Origin: Clostridia bacterium
GTDB taxonomy: Bacteria; Bacillota; Clostridia; Monoglobales; Monoglobaceae
Assembly (NCBI GenBank): GCA_900769795.1
Contig: CAAGHZ010000040.1
Span: 1-34,593, forward strand
DNA length: 34,593 bases
Direction of reading: 5' to 3'
Position numbers and translations under genes: made by a program. A model generated the notes under the pieces. That model made no database searches. It worked only from the letters and a program-made list of their open reading frames with translations, and had not been told where the DNA came from. Positions 6,618 through 15,329 of this stretch are shown piece by piece; within the stretch, counting starts at the first letter, position 1, and each line of letters starts with the position of its first letter.

Positions 6618-8003
6618 ATGAGAAAATTTTCAAAACGTATTTTATGCCTTGTTATGGCGTTGCTTATTCTTGTACAAATATCCGCATTTGCATATGAGCC
6701 GAGTTTTTGGGCGGTTGATGCAGTTGAGGGGTGCACCAGACTGAGCATTATATCTGAACAGTACGCGGAAAAGTCATTTCAGCAACACATATCAAGGAGT
6801 GACTTTGTTAACGTTGCGGTTAACCTTTATGCAACGCTGACTGCGGAGAATGTTTCTACCCATGCAAAGCAACCTTTCACAGATACATCTGACGCTTTTC
6901 CTAATATGGCATACTATGCGGGTATTGTCAGCGGAGACGGTGAGGGGCATTTCTTCCCACAGAATACGCTGACAAGACAAGAGATGTGCAAGATTTTCAC
7001 AAGTTTGCTTGATTCGGCCGGTGTTCTTGGCCCGTACTTCCCGTCGGACAACGTATTTGATGGAGTAGCCGATGCAGATGAGATTGCATATTGGGCGAAG
7101 AATCATGTTGCGTTTATGCTTGACAATCACTTGATGGCAGGAGATGGAGATACCGGTAAGTTTCGTCCTAACGATGCGGTAACCCGTGAAGAAGCAGCTA
7201 TAATTGCATATCGTTGTTATGTACTCTATGGCAAGAATCTGGAAGGGCAGATTAAGACCAAACTTACAGAGACCAAAGATGCAAGTGGCGTAAAGATATA
7301 TACCTTGGTAAAGACCATTACATTGCCGACCGGGGCAACGGTTGCATTGAGATATGCGGACAATCCTGATGATGCATCAGGCGGTGGCGTTTGGGTAGGA
7401 GGTTCTGATATTGCCCCCAGTGGAACGCCTTTGCAGATTCCGGGAGAGGATGGATTGTATAGGTTAAAAACCTATACTGAGACGATGGCGTCAGGTGAGG
7501 CCGCAGAAAAAGAGGCAAGAATTTTCCCGGATGGTGTATACTATACCTCTCAGCAGGAAGCAGATGCAAATATGACAGAGGTTACGGTTAATGTATGGGT
7601 TCTCAACTCTAATAACGAAAAGTACGCATCCACTCTGACCTTTAGAATTCATAAAAAGTTGAAGGACGATGTAATCGCAATATTTGATGAGATATTTAAT
7701 TCCGACGACAAGCCGCCGCTGAAAAACGTAACGGCCTATGCGTGGAGAAGTGCAATGTCGAGTGGTGTGTATTCTGATCACAACTATGGCACAGCGATTG
7801 ACCTTAACTATAACGAAAACTATTGTGTATACAAGAGCGGTACAACAATTGGTAGCTTTTATGATCCAAAATCATCTGTTTATTCATTCCCCTCAGACGG
7901 CACAGTTGTTCAGACTTTTGCAAAGTATGGATGGCTTTGGGGTGGAAATGCGTGGATAAACGGTACTCGTGATTATATGCACTTTACCTATTTAGGAAAA
8001 TAA
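6618..8003 (+). CDS. Secreted SLH-domain M15 family peptidase (VanY-like D,D-carboxypeptidase)
   Basis: 461 residues from the ATG at 6618. A GTG nine bases earlier overlaps the GAGGTG ribosome binding site and is less likely. A signal peptide (RKFSKRILCLVMALLILVQISAFA) ends near residue 25. Two or three SLH-like segments span about 28-205 (FTDTSDAFPNMAYYAGIVSGDG, FRPNDAVTREEAA), which anchor proteins to wall polysaccharide. After a linker, the C-terminal part (about 345-461) is an M15-type zinc peptidase: SDHNYGTAIDLN gives H388 and D395, and DYMHF gives the third ligand H455. It probably trims D-Ala from peptidoglycan stem peptides outside the cell. It is a single-gene transcript with its own promoter and terminator. 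Confidence 0.88.
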   Translation: MRKFSKRILCLVMALLILVQISAFAYEPSFWAVDAVEGCTRLSIISEQYAEKSFQQHISRSDFVNVAVNLYATLTAENVSTHAKQPFTDTSDAFPNMAYYAGIVSGDGEGHFFPQNTLTRQEMCKIFTSLLDSAGVLGPYFPSDNVFDGVADADEIAYWAKNHVAFMLDNHLMAGDGDTGKFRPNDAVTREEAAIIAYRCYVLYGKNLEGQIKTKLTETKDASGVKIYTLVKTITLPTGATVALRYADNPDDASGGGVWVGGSDIAPSGTPLQIPGEDGLYRLKTYTETMASGEAAEKEARIFPDGVYYTSQQEADANMTEVTVNVWVLNSNNEKYASTLTFRIHKKLKDDVIAIFDEIFNSDDKPPLKNVTAYAWRSAMSSGVYSDHNYGTAIDLNYNENYCVYKSGTTIGSFYDPKSSVYSFPSDGTVVQTFAKYGWLWGGNAWINGTRDYMHFTYLGK

Positions 8004-8018
8004 AATATCAGGCATAAG

Positions 8019-8050
8019 AAAATCCCCTCGCCTATTTGCGAGGGGATTTT
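8019..8050. terminator. Bidirectional intrinsic terminator between convergent genes
   Basis: A 13-bp perfect stem, AAAATCCCCTCGC with GCGAGGGGATTTT, around a 6-nt loop. It lies 15 bp after the SLH-M15 stop and 7 bp before the end of the opposite gene, so it ends both transcripts. Confidence 0.9.
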
Positions 8051-8057
8051 GATCTTA

Positions 8058-8861
8058 TTATTTAATTTCAAATTCAAAAATAAGAGGAGAATGATCAGAA
8101 CTGGCTCTTGCAATATCTGAGTTGTCTATCATATAGTTCTTGGCGTTTATCTTGTCCTTTCCGAAAACAAGCATATAGTCGAGGGTAAAATCCGGATATG
8201 CGCCCTTTGTGTATATGCCGTCATTTAAAATAGGATAGATGTTAGAGCAGGTGTGGGAGTAATCTGTGTTCTGCGCAATCTCTCTTATGTCGGTCATTCC
8301 AAGTTCGATAAGTCGGTCATATCCTCCCATACCCTGATTTGTAACAATGGGGCTACTGTTAAGATCGCCGGTAAGAAAAACCGGAATATCATATTTCTCG
8401 TGCAGTTCATTGAGTATTTTTACAGCCTCATCGGCGTTGGCTTTTCTTTGCTCCTCATCGCCTTTGTCTCTTGCCATATACCAAAAATGAGTGGATGCAA
8501 CGCAGTACATCTTATCTGTTGTCTTATCCTTAAAGACGCCCCATGTAATAGATTTTGAGGCACCATCGTTAAAACCTTCAAATGGTTTATATCCGCTCTC
8601 TATAAGTTCTGTTGTGTTTCGGTTATAAAAAACCGGTGTAAAATTTTTGTATGCAACTTCGGGGTAAACCTCAACAAAGTCAGGCTTTAATATTTCCGCA
8701 ATAGGCGTGTCACCGCTTCTGCTTGTCCTTGGATTACATTCTTGAAAGCAGCATATATCGGGTCGATAGTTATTTATCATTTCTTTAATCAGTAGGTTTC
8801 TGTTGCCGACACAATTTTCTGCTGAGAAGTTGCCCCAAATATTTTGGTCATAAATCTTCAT
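8058..8861 (-). CDS. Endonuclease/exonuclease/phosphatase family protein
   Basis: A 267-residue EEP-superfamily metal-dependent phosphodiesterase. The family landmarks are all visible: N7 in the first strand (YDQNIWG), E41 in CFQE, H125 in STHFW, D166 and N168 in GDLNSSP, D228 in LDYML and the terminal SSDHSPL with D256 and H257. There is no signal peptide, so it is probably cytoplasmic. The family covers nucleases, inositol-phosphate and sphingomyelin phosphodiesterases; the substrate cannot be told. AAGGAG precedes the ATG. It is the last gene of the argF operon, 43 bp after the TPR gene. Confidence 0.9.
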   Translation of the reverse strand: MKIYDQNIWGNFSAENCVGNRNLLIKEMINNYRPDICCFQECNPRTSRSGDTPIAEILKPDFVEVYPEVAYKNFTPVFYNRNTTELIESGYKPFEGFNDGASKSITWGVFKDKTTDKMYCVASTHFWYMARDKGDEEQRKANADEAVKILNELHEKYDIPVFLTGDLNSSPIVTNQGMGGYDRLIELGMTDIREIAQNTDYSHTCSNIYPILNDGIYTKGAYPDFTLDYMLVFGKDKINAKNYMIDNSDIARASSDHSPLIFEFEIK

Positions 8862-8904
8862 GTTGATATCTCCTTATATACCAAAAACGCATTAGCAGGT
8901 TTGG

Positions 8905-9663
8905 CTATTTCATAGATTCCTGTAAAAGTTCTTCTATTTCTTCTTTTGGCCTGATACTTAGATAAGAGAAAGGTTTTGTCAATGATTTTTCTATCATCTC
9001 TATACCTTTTTCTTTTTCGCCAAGGGCAATCAAAACTTTGCCGTAGCCATAGTATGCTTCGGGAAACTGAGGCTCGGGATCACTGTTTATCATTTTCTCG
9101 TAAATCTCTGCCGCCTTTTCGTTCTCGCCGTTTCTTGCATAGGCATCTGCAAGGTTGTCGCAGATGATATGGTCGTCACTGTTGTATTCATAGGCCTCTA
9201 CGTTGAACTTTATCGCCCTGTTCATATCACCGCTGAGGTTATAGTAGATGCCAAGGTTTTGATAAATCTGAGTTGGCTTATAGTTGTCAGCGACGATTTC
9301 TTCCATCTCTTCTATGGCGTCACTTAGGTTTCCTTGTTTCCAATAGGTAAGGGCAAGAAGATTTTTAAGCTGATATCTGTCTGCACTTTTTGGCTTAGTG
9401 TAAGGCAGGATTCCTCGTATAGATGTCTGAGCCTCTTCAACAAGACCACAGCGCAACTGAATGTACGCATAAAGGGTTTTGTTGGGGACACTTAGATTCC
9501 CGATTGTGTTGGCAACCTTAAAGATTTTTAAAGATTTTTCATAGTCGCCTTTTATATAGTTTGTCTTTGCAAACCCTGCTACGAGATTTGCTCTTTTTAC
9601 AACAAGAAATATAAGTATGGCACAAAGAATTATGCGCCATAAATCAACCCCGAGTATTTGCAT
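8905..9663 (-). CDS. Membrane-anchored TPR-repeat protein
   Basis: A 252-residue protein with one N-terminal membrane segment (about residues 8-24, WRIILCAILIFLVV) and then a run of TPR helices to the C-terminus: GDYEKSLKIFKVA, GNLSDAIEEMEEI, GDMNRAIKFNVEAY, GENEKAAEIYEKM and GEKEKGIEMIEKSL show the repeat spacing. TPRs mediate protein contacts; no catalytic residue is visible. It starts 10 bp after asnS and is presumably cotranscribed with it. Partner and role are unknown. Confidence 0.85.
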   Translation of the reverse strand: MQILGVDLWRIILCAILIFLVVKRANLVAGFAKTNYIKGDYEKSLKIFKVANTIGNLSVPNKTLYAYIQLRCGLVEEAQTSIRGILPYTKPKSADRYQLKNLLALTYWKQGNLSDAIEEMEEIVADNYKPTQIYQNLGIYYNLSGDMNRAIKFNVEAYEYNSDDHIICDNLADAYARNGENEKAAEIYEKMINSDPEPQFPEAYYGYGKVLIALGEKEKGIEMIEKSLTKPFSYLSIRPKEEIEELLQESMK

Positions 9664-9673
9664 AATATCACCT

Positions 9674-11053
9674 TTATACTAAGTTATTTACAGTTCTCGG
9701 ATATGGGAGAACGTCGCGAATGTTACCCATACCTGTCAGGTACATTACTGCTCTTTCAAAGCCAAGGCCGTAGCCTGCGTGTTTTGTTCCGCCATATCGA
9801 CGAAGGTCAAGATAGTGGGAGTATTCTTCTTCTGCAAGACCCATTTCTTTCATTCTGTCGAGCAATATGTCAATGCGCTCTTCTCTTTGGCTGCCGCCGA
9901 TAATTTCGCCGATTCCGGGAACCAAACAGTCCATAGCGGCAACGGTTTTGCCGTCGTCGTTAAGACGCATATAGAACGCTTTGATTTCTTTTGGATAGTC
10001 GGTTACAAAAATAGGCTTTTTGAAAACTTCTTCGGTCAGATATCTTTCGTGCTCGGTCTGGAGATCGCAACCCCATTCTACAGGGTATTCAAATTCTTTG
10101 CCGCTGTTCTTCAAGAGGTCAATCGCTTCTGTGTAGGTTACTCTGCCAAACTCGTTGGATACAACGTTTGTAAGTCTTTCAATAAGGCCCTTGTCTACGA
10201 AGTTGTTAAAGAAGTTCATCTCTTCAGGAGCGTTTTCCATAACATAGTTTATAACAAACTTGAGCATATCTTCTGCAAGTTCCATATCATCGTTAAGGTC
10301 TGCAAAAGCAATCTCAGGTTCTATCATCCAGAATTCTGCTGCGTGTCTTGTGGTGTTGGAGTTCTCTGCGCGGAAGGTTGGGCCAAAGGTATAGATATCA
10401 CCAAAAGCCATAGCAAAATCCTCGCCTTCGAGCTGACCACTGACGGTAAGAGAGGTCTCTCTTGAGAAGAAGTCTTCTGAGAAATCAACTTTTCCGTCAT
10501 CTGTCAGGGGAAGATTGTTCATATCAAGGGTTGTAACCTTAAACATCTCGCCTGCACCTTCACAGTCGCTACCTGTGATAAGTGGGGTGTGAACATACAC
10601 AAAGCCTCTCTCGTTAAAGAACTTGTGAATAGCATAAGCCACAAGTGAGCGCACACGGAATACCGCCGCAAAGGTGTTTGTTCGCGGACGGAGATGCGGA
10701 ATTGTACGCAGATATTCAAAGGAGTGTCTTTTTTTCTGTAAAGGATAGTCAGGTGTGCTTGCACCCTCAATATCTACCTGAGTAGCCTTTATTTCAAAGG
10801 GCTGCTTTGCATCGGGAGTCAGAACAAGAGTTCCTTTTACCCTGAGCGCTGAGCCAACGTTGAGTTTTGAAACCTCTGCAAAGTTAGAGAGCGCATCTGC
10901 CTCAATAACAATTTGCACATTTTTAAAGTATGAGCCGTCGTTAAGCTCGATAAAACCAAAGTTTTTGGATATGCGTAGCGTTCTTGCCCAACCGTTGACT
11001 TCGACAGACATTCCGTCGGTTTTCTGTGAGGAGTATAATTCTTTAATCTTCAT
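9674..11053 (-). CDS. asnS: Asparagine--tRNA ligase
   Basis: A 459-residue class IIb aminoacyl-tRNA synthetase that charges tRNA-Asn. Residues about 17-95 form the OB-fold anticodon-binding domain (VEVNGWARTLRISKNFGFIEL). The catalytic core carries motif 2 at about 226-246 (FRAENSNTTRHAAEFWMIEPE) and motif 3 near 430-440 (GFERAVMYLTG). RHAAEFWMIEPE and the length distinguish it from AspRS and LysRS and fit AsnRS. CGAAAGGA precedes the ATG. It is third in the argF operon, 18 bp after the GNAT gene. No T-box-like leader is present directly before it. Confidence 0.95.
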   Translation of the reverse strand: MKIKELYSSQKTDGMSVEVNGWARTLRISKNFGFIELNDGSYFKNVQIVIEADALSNFAEVSKLNVGSALRVKGTLVLTPDAKQPFEIKATQVDIEGASTPDYPLQKKRHSFEYLRTIPHLRPRTNTFAAVFRVRSLVAYAIHKFFNERGFVYVHTPLITGSDCEGAGEMFKVTTLDMNNLPLTDDGKVDFSEDFFSRETSLTVSGQLEGEDFAMAFGDIYTFGPTFRAENSNTTRHAAEFWMIEPEIAFADLNDDMELAEDMLKFVINYVMENAPEEMNFFNNFVDKGLIERLTNVVSNEFGRVTYTEAIDLLKNSGKEFEYPVEWGCDLQTEHERYLTEEVFKKPIFVTDYPKEIKAFYMRLNDDGKTVAAMDCLVPGIGEIIGGSQREERIDILLDRMKEMGLAEEEYSHYLDLRRYGGTKHAGYGLGFERAVMYLTGMGNIRDVLPYPRTVNNLV

Positions 11054-11071
11054 TTTATATATTCCTTTCGT

Positions 11072-11551
11072 TTAATATTCCTTTATAAGTTCAGCTCTCG
11101 GATATCCGCGGGAGTAGTCTACGTTTGAAATATAAAAGCCTCTGCCGTAGTAAAATCTGATAAGGGCGGTCACCTTGGAACAGGTATGAAGCTTTAACAG
11201 CTTTACGTTGTTTGCTCTCATTATCTTGTCAACCACACTCATAAGGATTTTACCGATACCGCTGTTGCGGTGGGAATCATCGACAGCGAAACGGCTTAGG
11301 TAAGCCTCGTTGTTCGGAAGGAGTTCAACCCTTACTGCACCAACAGGTTCATCGTCAATTCTTACGATAAAAACTTCTTTGTTTTCTATATCTGACTTAA
11401 TATCATCATAGGTTTCGTTAAGCGCTGCGATATCAAAGTCAAGACCTGCATCCTCGCAGTATTTAATAAATGCGTGTCTTGTGATTTTGTGAATAGCAGG
11501 AATGTCATCCTCGGTTGCCATTTTAACTTCAAAAGCGTATAAATTCTCCAT
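11072..11551 (-). CDS. GNAT-family N-acetyltransferase
   Basis: A 159-residue single-domain GNAT protein. The acetyl-CoA-binding motif A is SRFAVDDSHRNSGIGKILMSVV (about 85-106), with the R/Q-x-x-G-x-G/A element as RNSGIG. The N-terminal beta strand and helix (KMATEDDIPAIHKITRHAF) are typical. It lies between argF (18 bp) and asnS (18 bp). The argF neighbour might hint at an amino-acid substrate, but GNAT substrate cannot be read from sequence. Confidence 0.9.
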   Translation of the reverse strand: MENLYAFEVKMATEDDIPAIHKITRHAFIKYCEDAGLDFDIAALNETYDDIKSDIENKEVFIVRIDDEPVGAVRVELLPNNEAYLSRFAVDDSHRNSGIGKILMSVVDKIMRANNVKLLKLHTCSKVTALIRFYYGRGFYISNVDYSRGYPRAELIKEY

Positions 11552-11569
11552 ATAAAATCTCCTTTACTT

Positions 11570-12499
11570 CTACATTCCACCCATAACCGCCGCCATAATC
11601 GCTTTCTGCGCATGAAGGCGGTTTTCGGCCTCGTCAAATATTACAGAACGAGGTCCGTCAATAACATCTTCTGTCACCTCGTAGCCTCTGTATGCAGGCA
11701 GACAATGAATAAAGATACTGTCTTCCTTTGATTTTGCAAAGAGGTCAGCGTTTACCTGATAATCTTTAAATATTTTAATCCTCTCTGCCTTTTCTGCCTC
11801 TTGTCCCATACTTACCCATGTGTCTGTGCAGACAACGTCTGCGCCGCTTACGGCTTCAATCGGGTCATAGGTTGCAGTAATTGTGCTTCCTGTCTGTTTC
11901 GCATCTTCTTTGGCGTTTGAAAGTATCTCTGCATCGGCCTCGTAGCCCTTAGGGGTTGCGATAGTCATATCCATTCCTGCTTTTGCACAAGCATAGAGCA
12001 GAGAGTGTGCAACGTTGTTGCCGTCGCCGACATAGGCAAGCTTTAATCCCTCAAGTTTGCCTTTATGCTCGTATACAGTCATAAGGTCTGCCATTGCCTG
12101 ACATGGATGAAGAAGGTCAGTAAGGCCGTTTATAATTGGGATACTGCCATATTTTGCAAGGTCTAAAACATCCTGATGGGCAAAGGTTCTTATCATGATT
12201 CCGTTTACAAAACGGCTGAGAACATTTGCAGTATCGTAGATGCTCTCGCCTCTGCCGAGTTGAATGTCGGCAGAACTTAAGAACATAGGAAATCCGCCAA
12301 GTTGATACATACCTGTCTCAAAAGATACTCTTGTTCTTGTAGAAGATTTTGTAAAAATCATTCCAAGAACCTGACCTTTTAAGATGTGGTGCTCGATTCC
12401 TGATTTTTGTTCCTTCTTAAGTTTGTGTGCAAGATCCATAAGATGATTAAACTCATCAACGGTAACATCGTGAATACTTATGAAGTGGTTAAGACTCAT
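11570..12499 (-). CDS. argF: Ornithine carbamoyltransferase
   Basis: A 309-residue enzyme that makes citrulline from ornithine and carbamoyl phosphate in arginine synthesis. STRTR at 53-57 and HPCQ at 131-134 bind carbamoyl phosphate, DTWVSMG at 226-232 is the ornithine (SMG) loop, and HCLP at 265-268 carries the catalytic cysteine. Full length for the family. GAAGGAT precedes the ATG. It is the first gene of the five-gene operon ending at 8058. A 6-bp inverted repeat ATGCAA/TTGCAT at 12538-12554 just upstream could be a regulator site. No other arginine gene is in the window. Confidence 0.95.
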   Translation of the reverse strand: MSLNHFISIHDVTVDEFNHLMDLAHKLKKEQKSGIEHHILKGQVLGMIFTKSSTRTRVSFETGMYQLGGFPMFLSSADIQLGRGESIYDTANVLSRFVNGIMIRTFAHQDVLDLAKYGSIPIINGLTDLLHPCQAMADLMTVYEHKGKLEGLKLAYVGDGNNVAHSLLYACAKAGMDMTIATPKGYEADAEILSNAKEDAKQTGSTITATYDPIEAVSGADVVCTDTWVSMGQEAEKAERIKIFKDYQVNADLFAKSKEDSIFIHCLPAYRGYEVTEDVIDGPRSVIFDEAENRLHAQKAIMAAVMGGM

Positions 12500-12537
12500 T
12501 ATTATCCTTCTTTCTGAAAAATGGTATATTTTAGATT

Positions 12538-12554
12538 ATGCAATGAATTTGCAT
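12538..12554. promoter_or_regulatory. Inverted repeat upstream of argF
   Basis: ATGCAA and TTGCAT separated by TGAAT lie 39 bp ahead of the argF start. The position suits an ArgR-type operator, but the match to a known ARG box is poor and the site overlaps the edge of a repetitive element. Weak call. Confidence 0.25.
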
Positions 12555-12556
12555 TT

Positions 12557-12744
12557 TAAAAGCCAAACCCAATTGTGTAGAAAGGCAACGGAGTTGCCAT
12601 TTCATACCGGTGCTTCCGCACCTTATTCCCACCTAAAACGTGTCACAGGCACGTTCTTAATCGGTGTGACGCCACGCCCGAGCGGAGTCTTTACTTCCAC
12701 TTTGCGGAAGGAAAGATAAAGGGGCAAAGCCCCTTTAAATCCCC
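12557..12744. repeat. Structured intergenic repeat element, copy 1
   Basis: About 190 bp without a gene, made of successive hairpins: GGCAAC/GTTGCC (near 12583), GGTGC/GCACC, ACGTG/CACGT, CTTCC/GGAAG and GGGGC/GCCCC. Its right part, 12671-12744, matches 34381-34454: the segments CCCGAGCGGAGTC and GATAAAGGGGCAAAGCCCC are almost identical. The hairpin between them has changed sequence while keeping the pairing: CTTCC...GGAAG here, GTTTCGC...GCGAAAC there. This looks like a small mobile or REP-like intergenic element. Confidence 0.6.
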
Positions 12745-12755
12745 AAAGAAATAAT

Positions 12756-12785
12756 AAAAAGCCTTCTCATATGAGAAGGCTTTTT
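12756..12785. terminator. Bidirectional intrinsic terminator
   Basis: A fully palindromic 30-bp site, A5-GCCTTCTCAT-ATGAGAAGGC-T5. It lies just past the stop of the minus-strand gene ending at 12795. Confidence 0.85.
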
Positions 12786-12794
12786 AAGTTTATC

Positions 12795-14918
12795 CTATCT
12801 TGCAAGATAGTTATATATCATAATCGCCGCATCAGCACGGGTGAGAGGGGAACTTGGGTTAAAGCAACCATTCTCGTCGCCGTTTATAAGGCCCATGCCT
12901 TTTGCGATTGCAACAAAACCAAGTTTGTCTAATGGAAGTCTGTCAGCATCTGCGAAGCCAACCTTGTATATATCAGAAAGTTCTGCTACATCTCCGTGAC
13001 CAAGTGCGTTGATAATATAGAAGGGGCCGTCTGCTCTTACAGCCGTCTTGTCAGGTTCAAAGACCTCGGTTTCTTTTATAATATTATTGCTTTTAACAAA
13101 ATCGGTAATAACAGGAAGATCCCATATATAATATCCGCGGGTAAGCCTTGCTGTCATCGCCGCAAGTTCGCGGTATGTGATTGCATCATCGGGGCGGAAT
13201 TCGGTATTTGTACCAATGGCGATTATACCTGCCGCAAGAAGTGCGTTTATGGGCTCTTCGGCGTAGTGCCCCTCTGTATCCGTCGGATAAATTATTATGT
13301 CGTTATCTGTGTGGGTAATTGCCTTATCACCGCTTTTGGCAAAAATCGTGCTCTCATAAGGATATGCCGAGCCATAAGCGAGGACGATATCGGGCTCGGT
13401 GTCGTTGTCGTCCTTGTAAGAATAAACATAGAAGAGCTTAAAGCCTACGTTTTCTTTAAACTTTTCTTTTGCAGATTCTAAATCAAGGATGCCATCGGGA
13501 GAATCAAAGGTTATATCGTCACTCCACAGGGTGTTATATCCCGTAATCAACCCTGTATCACCGTCGGTCGTTATATTTATATAGTTTGAGGGGTAGGGGA
13601 TATTATTCTCCTGCCTTGAAAAGTTAAGAACATACATACTGTCGGTGCTGATATAAGAAGGTGTTGCGTCCATAACTTTTGATGCGTTATCGGGGTTGTT
13701 CTCAACGATGAAATTTTTTGCCACCTCAAGGGCGGTTTTTTCGCTCACCTTCGGCTCTTTTTCTGAGTTATCTCTGTAATATATGTGATAGTTATGTGCG
13801 CTGTAACTGATAAGTTCGCCGTTTTGTGCATCAAAGGTGACGTATCCTCTGTATTCGTTGTCGGTTCCTTTATTAAAAATAAAAGACAGAGATGCTATGT
13901 ATGAGGAGGCATCTTTGACCGCTTCTGAGTCAACAACATATCTGGCCTCGCGGGAGTAACTGCATCCTTCAAAGGAGGCAGAGTCTAAACCTGTGTCAGA
14001 GAGTGCCTTGGCACGTGAGATAAGGGCTTCTTCGCTGAGCAGATTGTCAATCTCGGCAAGGTTTTTAAGTTCGCTCTCGGTAAACGTATTTGCGCCGCCG
14101 CCTGCACTGTCGGGGGCTGCAGATTCCTCCATAACTGTTCCGTTAACACCCTTGTAAGAGCGGCTTGTTTTGACAACAGAGCCGTCTTTTGCGTTAAACT
14201 TCAGGTTTGGTGTGTCAAGATTATAAACCAAAACCGCGCTGTGTCCATCAAAGGTGGTGTACATAAGATTGAGAGGACTTTGTTTATAGTAAATCTGTGT
14301 CGCCTCATCGACAGACAGGATGTTGTCGGCAGAAGGGATGTTGCCTGCGTATGTATGGTTTGCGTTCATATAGACAATCTCGCCTGTTATGTTGTTTACG
14401 TTAAAGGAGATATTGTCATTTAAAAATCTGATTCCGTTTACATATCGGTCAAAACTGAGATATTCAATACCGCCGTATACATTGCTCTTCTTAGAAAAAC
14501 TTGCAAAGTCCATGGAATAATCCTTTGCCCAGTCGGGGTTTACACTTTTCAGCCAGTCAAGGGACTTTTCGGCAAGTTCCTGATTTGTATAGATTGCAAA
14601 TCTTGGTGTGCCTGAGTCTTCGTTGTGGTTATATAAAGAATATCTTATTATATCGCCACGTTGGTTGATTGTCAGGCTGAGTTCGCCATCGCGGTCGTTG
14701 TTATACCACCTGAGGTAATATTCAATTTTATTGTCTGATTTATGGATATCACTGTCAAACTCGGTAAGATAGTCAGGTACGGATATTCTGGCTTTGGCAG
14801 CAAGAATTGCGTCCTCAAGTCCGCTTGTATCTGCGGCCAATACAGAGAATGGAAGAAGAGCCAACATCAAAGCGGATATCAAAGCAAAAGATATGATTTT
14901 ATTAAAAACCAATTTCAT
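12795..14918 (-). CDS. Secreted YcdB/YcdC-domain protein with C-terminal SLH domains
   Basis: 707 residues from the ATG at 14918; an in-frame TTG nine bases upstream almost touches the AAAGGA ribosome binding site and is unlikely. A signal peptide (KLVFNKIISFALISALMLALLPFSVLA) ends near residue 29. The middle ~480 residues contain repeated PepSY/YcdB-like units: strands such as GIEYLSFDRYVNGIRFLNDNISFNV, TGEIVYMN, KVSEKTALEVAKNFI and SNYINITTDGDTGLITGYN. SLH domains occupy the last ~170 residues (FRPDDAITYRELAAMTARLTRGYY, FNPSSPLTRADAAIMIYNYL), tethering it to wall polymer. It stands alone behind an ECF-type promoter and before a terminator, which hints at an envelope-stress or surface role. 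Function unknown. Confidence 0.85.
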   Translation of the reverse strand: MKLVFNKIISFALISALMLALLPFSVLAADTSGLEDAILAAKARISVPDYLTEFDSDIHKSDNKIEYYLRWYNNDRDGELSLTINQRGDIIRYSLYNHNEDSGTPRFAIYTNQELAEKSLDWLKSVNPDWAKDYSMDFASFSKKSNVYGGIEYLSFDRYVNGIRFLNDNISFNVNNITGEIVYMNANHTYAGNIPSADNILSVDEATQIYYKQSPLNLMYTTFDGHSAVLVYNLDTPNLKFNAKDGSVVKTSRSYKGVNGTVMEESAAPDSAGGGANTFTESELKNLAEIDNLLSEEALISRAKALSDTGLDSASFEGCSYSREARYVVDSEAVKDASSYIASLSFIFNKGTDNEYRGYVTFDAQNGELISYSAHNYHIYYRDNSEKEPKVSEKTALEVAKNFIVENNPDNASKVMDATPSYISTDSMYVLNFSRQENNIPYPSNYINITTDGDTGLITGYNTLWSDDITFDSPDGILDLESAKEKFKENVGFKLFYVYSYKDDNDTEPDIVLAYGSAYPYESTIFAKSGDKAITHTDNDIIIYPTDTEGHYAEEPINALLAAGIIAIGTNTEFRPDDAITYRELAAMTARLTRGYYIWDLPVITDFVKSNNIIKETEVFEPDKTAVRADGPFYIINALGHGDVAELSDIYKVGFADADRLPLDKLGFVAIAKGMGLINGDENGCFNPSSPLTRADAAIMIYNYLAR

Positions 14919-14968
14919 AAAAGTCAATCCTTTCTATTTGAAGATAAACTTTATCCTTTGTTTATTTA

Positions 14969-14993
14969 GACGAATCAATCGGTAAAAAGTTCC
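14969..14993 (-). promoter_or_regulatory. ECF-sigma-like promoter
   Basis: On the minus strand, GGAAC followed by TTTTT (GGAAC at 14989-14993), a 16-bp spacer and CGTCTA (CGTC at 14969-14972). GGAAC/GAAAC with CGTC/CGTA at this spacing is the pattern of ECF sigma factors such as sigma-W or sigma-X. No sigma-A promoter competes here. The start would lie about 45 bp before the YcdB/SLH gene. No ECF sigma gene is in the window. Confidence 0.55.
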
Positions 14994-15002
14994 AAAATAA
15001 AA

Positions 15003-15033
15003 GGGTTTTAAAAGCAAAAGCACTTAAAACCCC
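15003..15033 (-). terminator. Intrinsic terminator of the AbrB-family gene
   Basis: On the minus strand a stem GGGTTTTAA/TTAAAACCC encloses about 12 nt and is followed by TTTTATTTT. It lies about 10 bp beyond the stop codon at 15044. Confidence 0.7.
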
Positions 15034-15043
15034 ATGTACAAAA

Positions 15044-15292
15044 CTATATTTCTTTAATTTTAGCAAGACACTCGTCACAAATCTTCTTGTCCATATATGT
15101 GCCAACACCTGCAGCGTTGCCGCAGAAAATACAAGCAGGCTCATATTTCTTTAGGATTATGCAGTCTTCTTCAACGTATATCTCAAGAGGATCCTTGTGA
15201 TCAATCTTAAGAGTACCTCTCAGTTCCTTTGGCAAAACAATTCTGCCAAGTTCGTCAACCTTTCTAACGATTCCTGTTGATTTCATTGCCAT
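15044..15292 (-). CDS. AbrB-family transcriptional regulator with zinc ribbon
   Basis: An 82-residue protein. Residues 4-50 are the AbrB/SpoVT swapped-hairpin DNA-binding domain (STGIVRKVDELGRIVLPKEL, then IDHKDPLEIYVEEDCIILKKY). The tail has two Cys pairs, C54-x-x-C57 and C72-x-x-C75, which look like a zinc ribbon. The ATG at 15292 follows AAAGGAG; a longer reading to 15478 crosses the promoter and is rejected. AbrB-like proteins in Firmicutes govern the transition to stationary phase and sporulation. It is a single gene with its own promoter and terminator. Inverted repeats around the promoter suggest autoregulation. Confidence 0.9.
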   Translation of the reverse strand: MAMKSTGIVRKVDELGRIVLPKELRGTLKIDHKDPLEIYVEEDCIILKKYEPACIFCGNAAGVGTYMDKKICDECLAKIKEI

Positions 15293-15329
15293 AATGCGCT
15301 CTCCTTTCCTTACAACATTTGTCTTATTT

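Noticed and set aside
9658..10465. Long plus-strand frames inside asnS, and similar frames opposite other genes (for example 12996-13481, 20857-21753, 26007-26594)
   Set aside because: They are antisense to well-identified genes, show no family features and lack ribosome binding sites.
12500..12560. T-box or riboswitch leaders before argF, asnS, trpS or metY
   Set aside because: The gaps are too short or filled by repeats, and no T-box or SAM-riboswitch core could be recognised.
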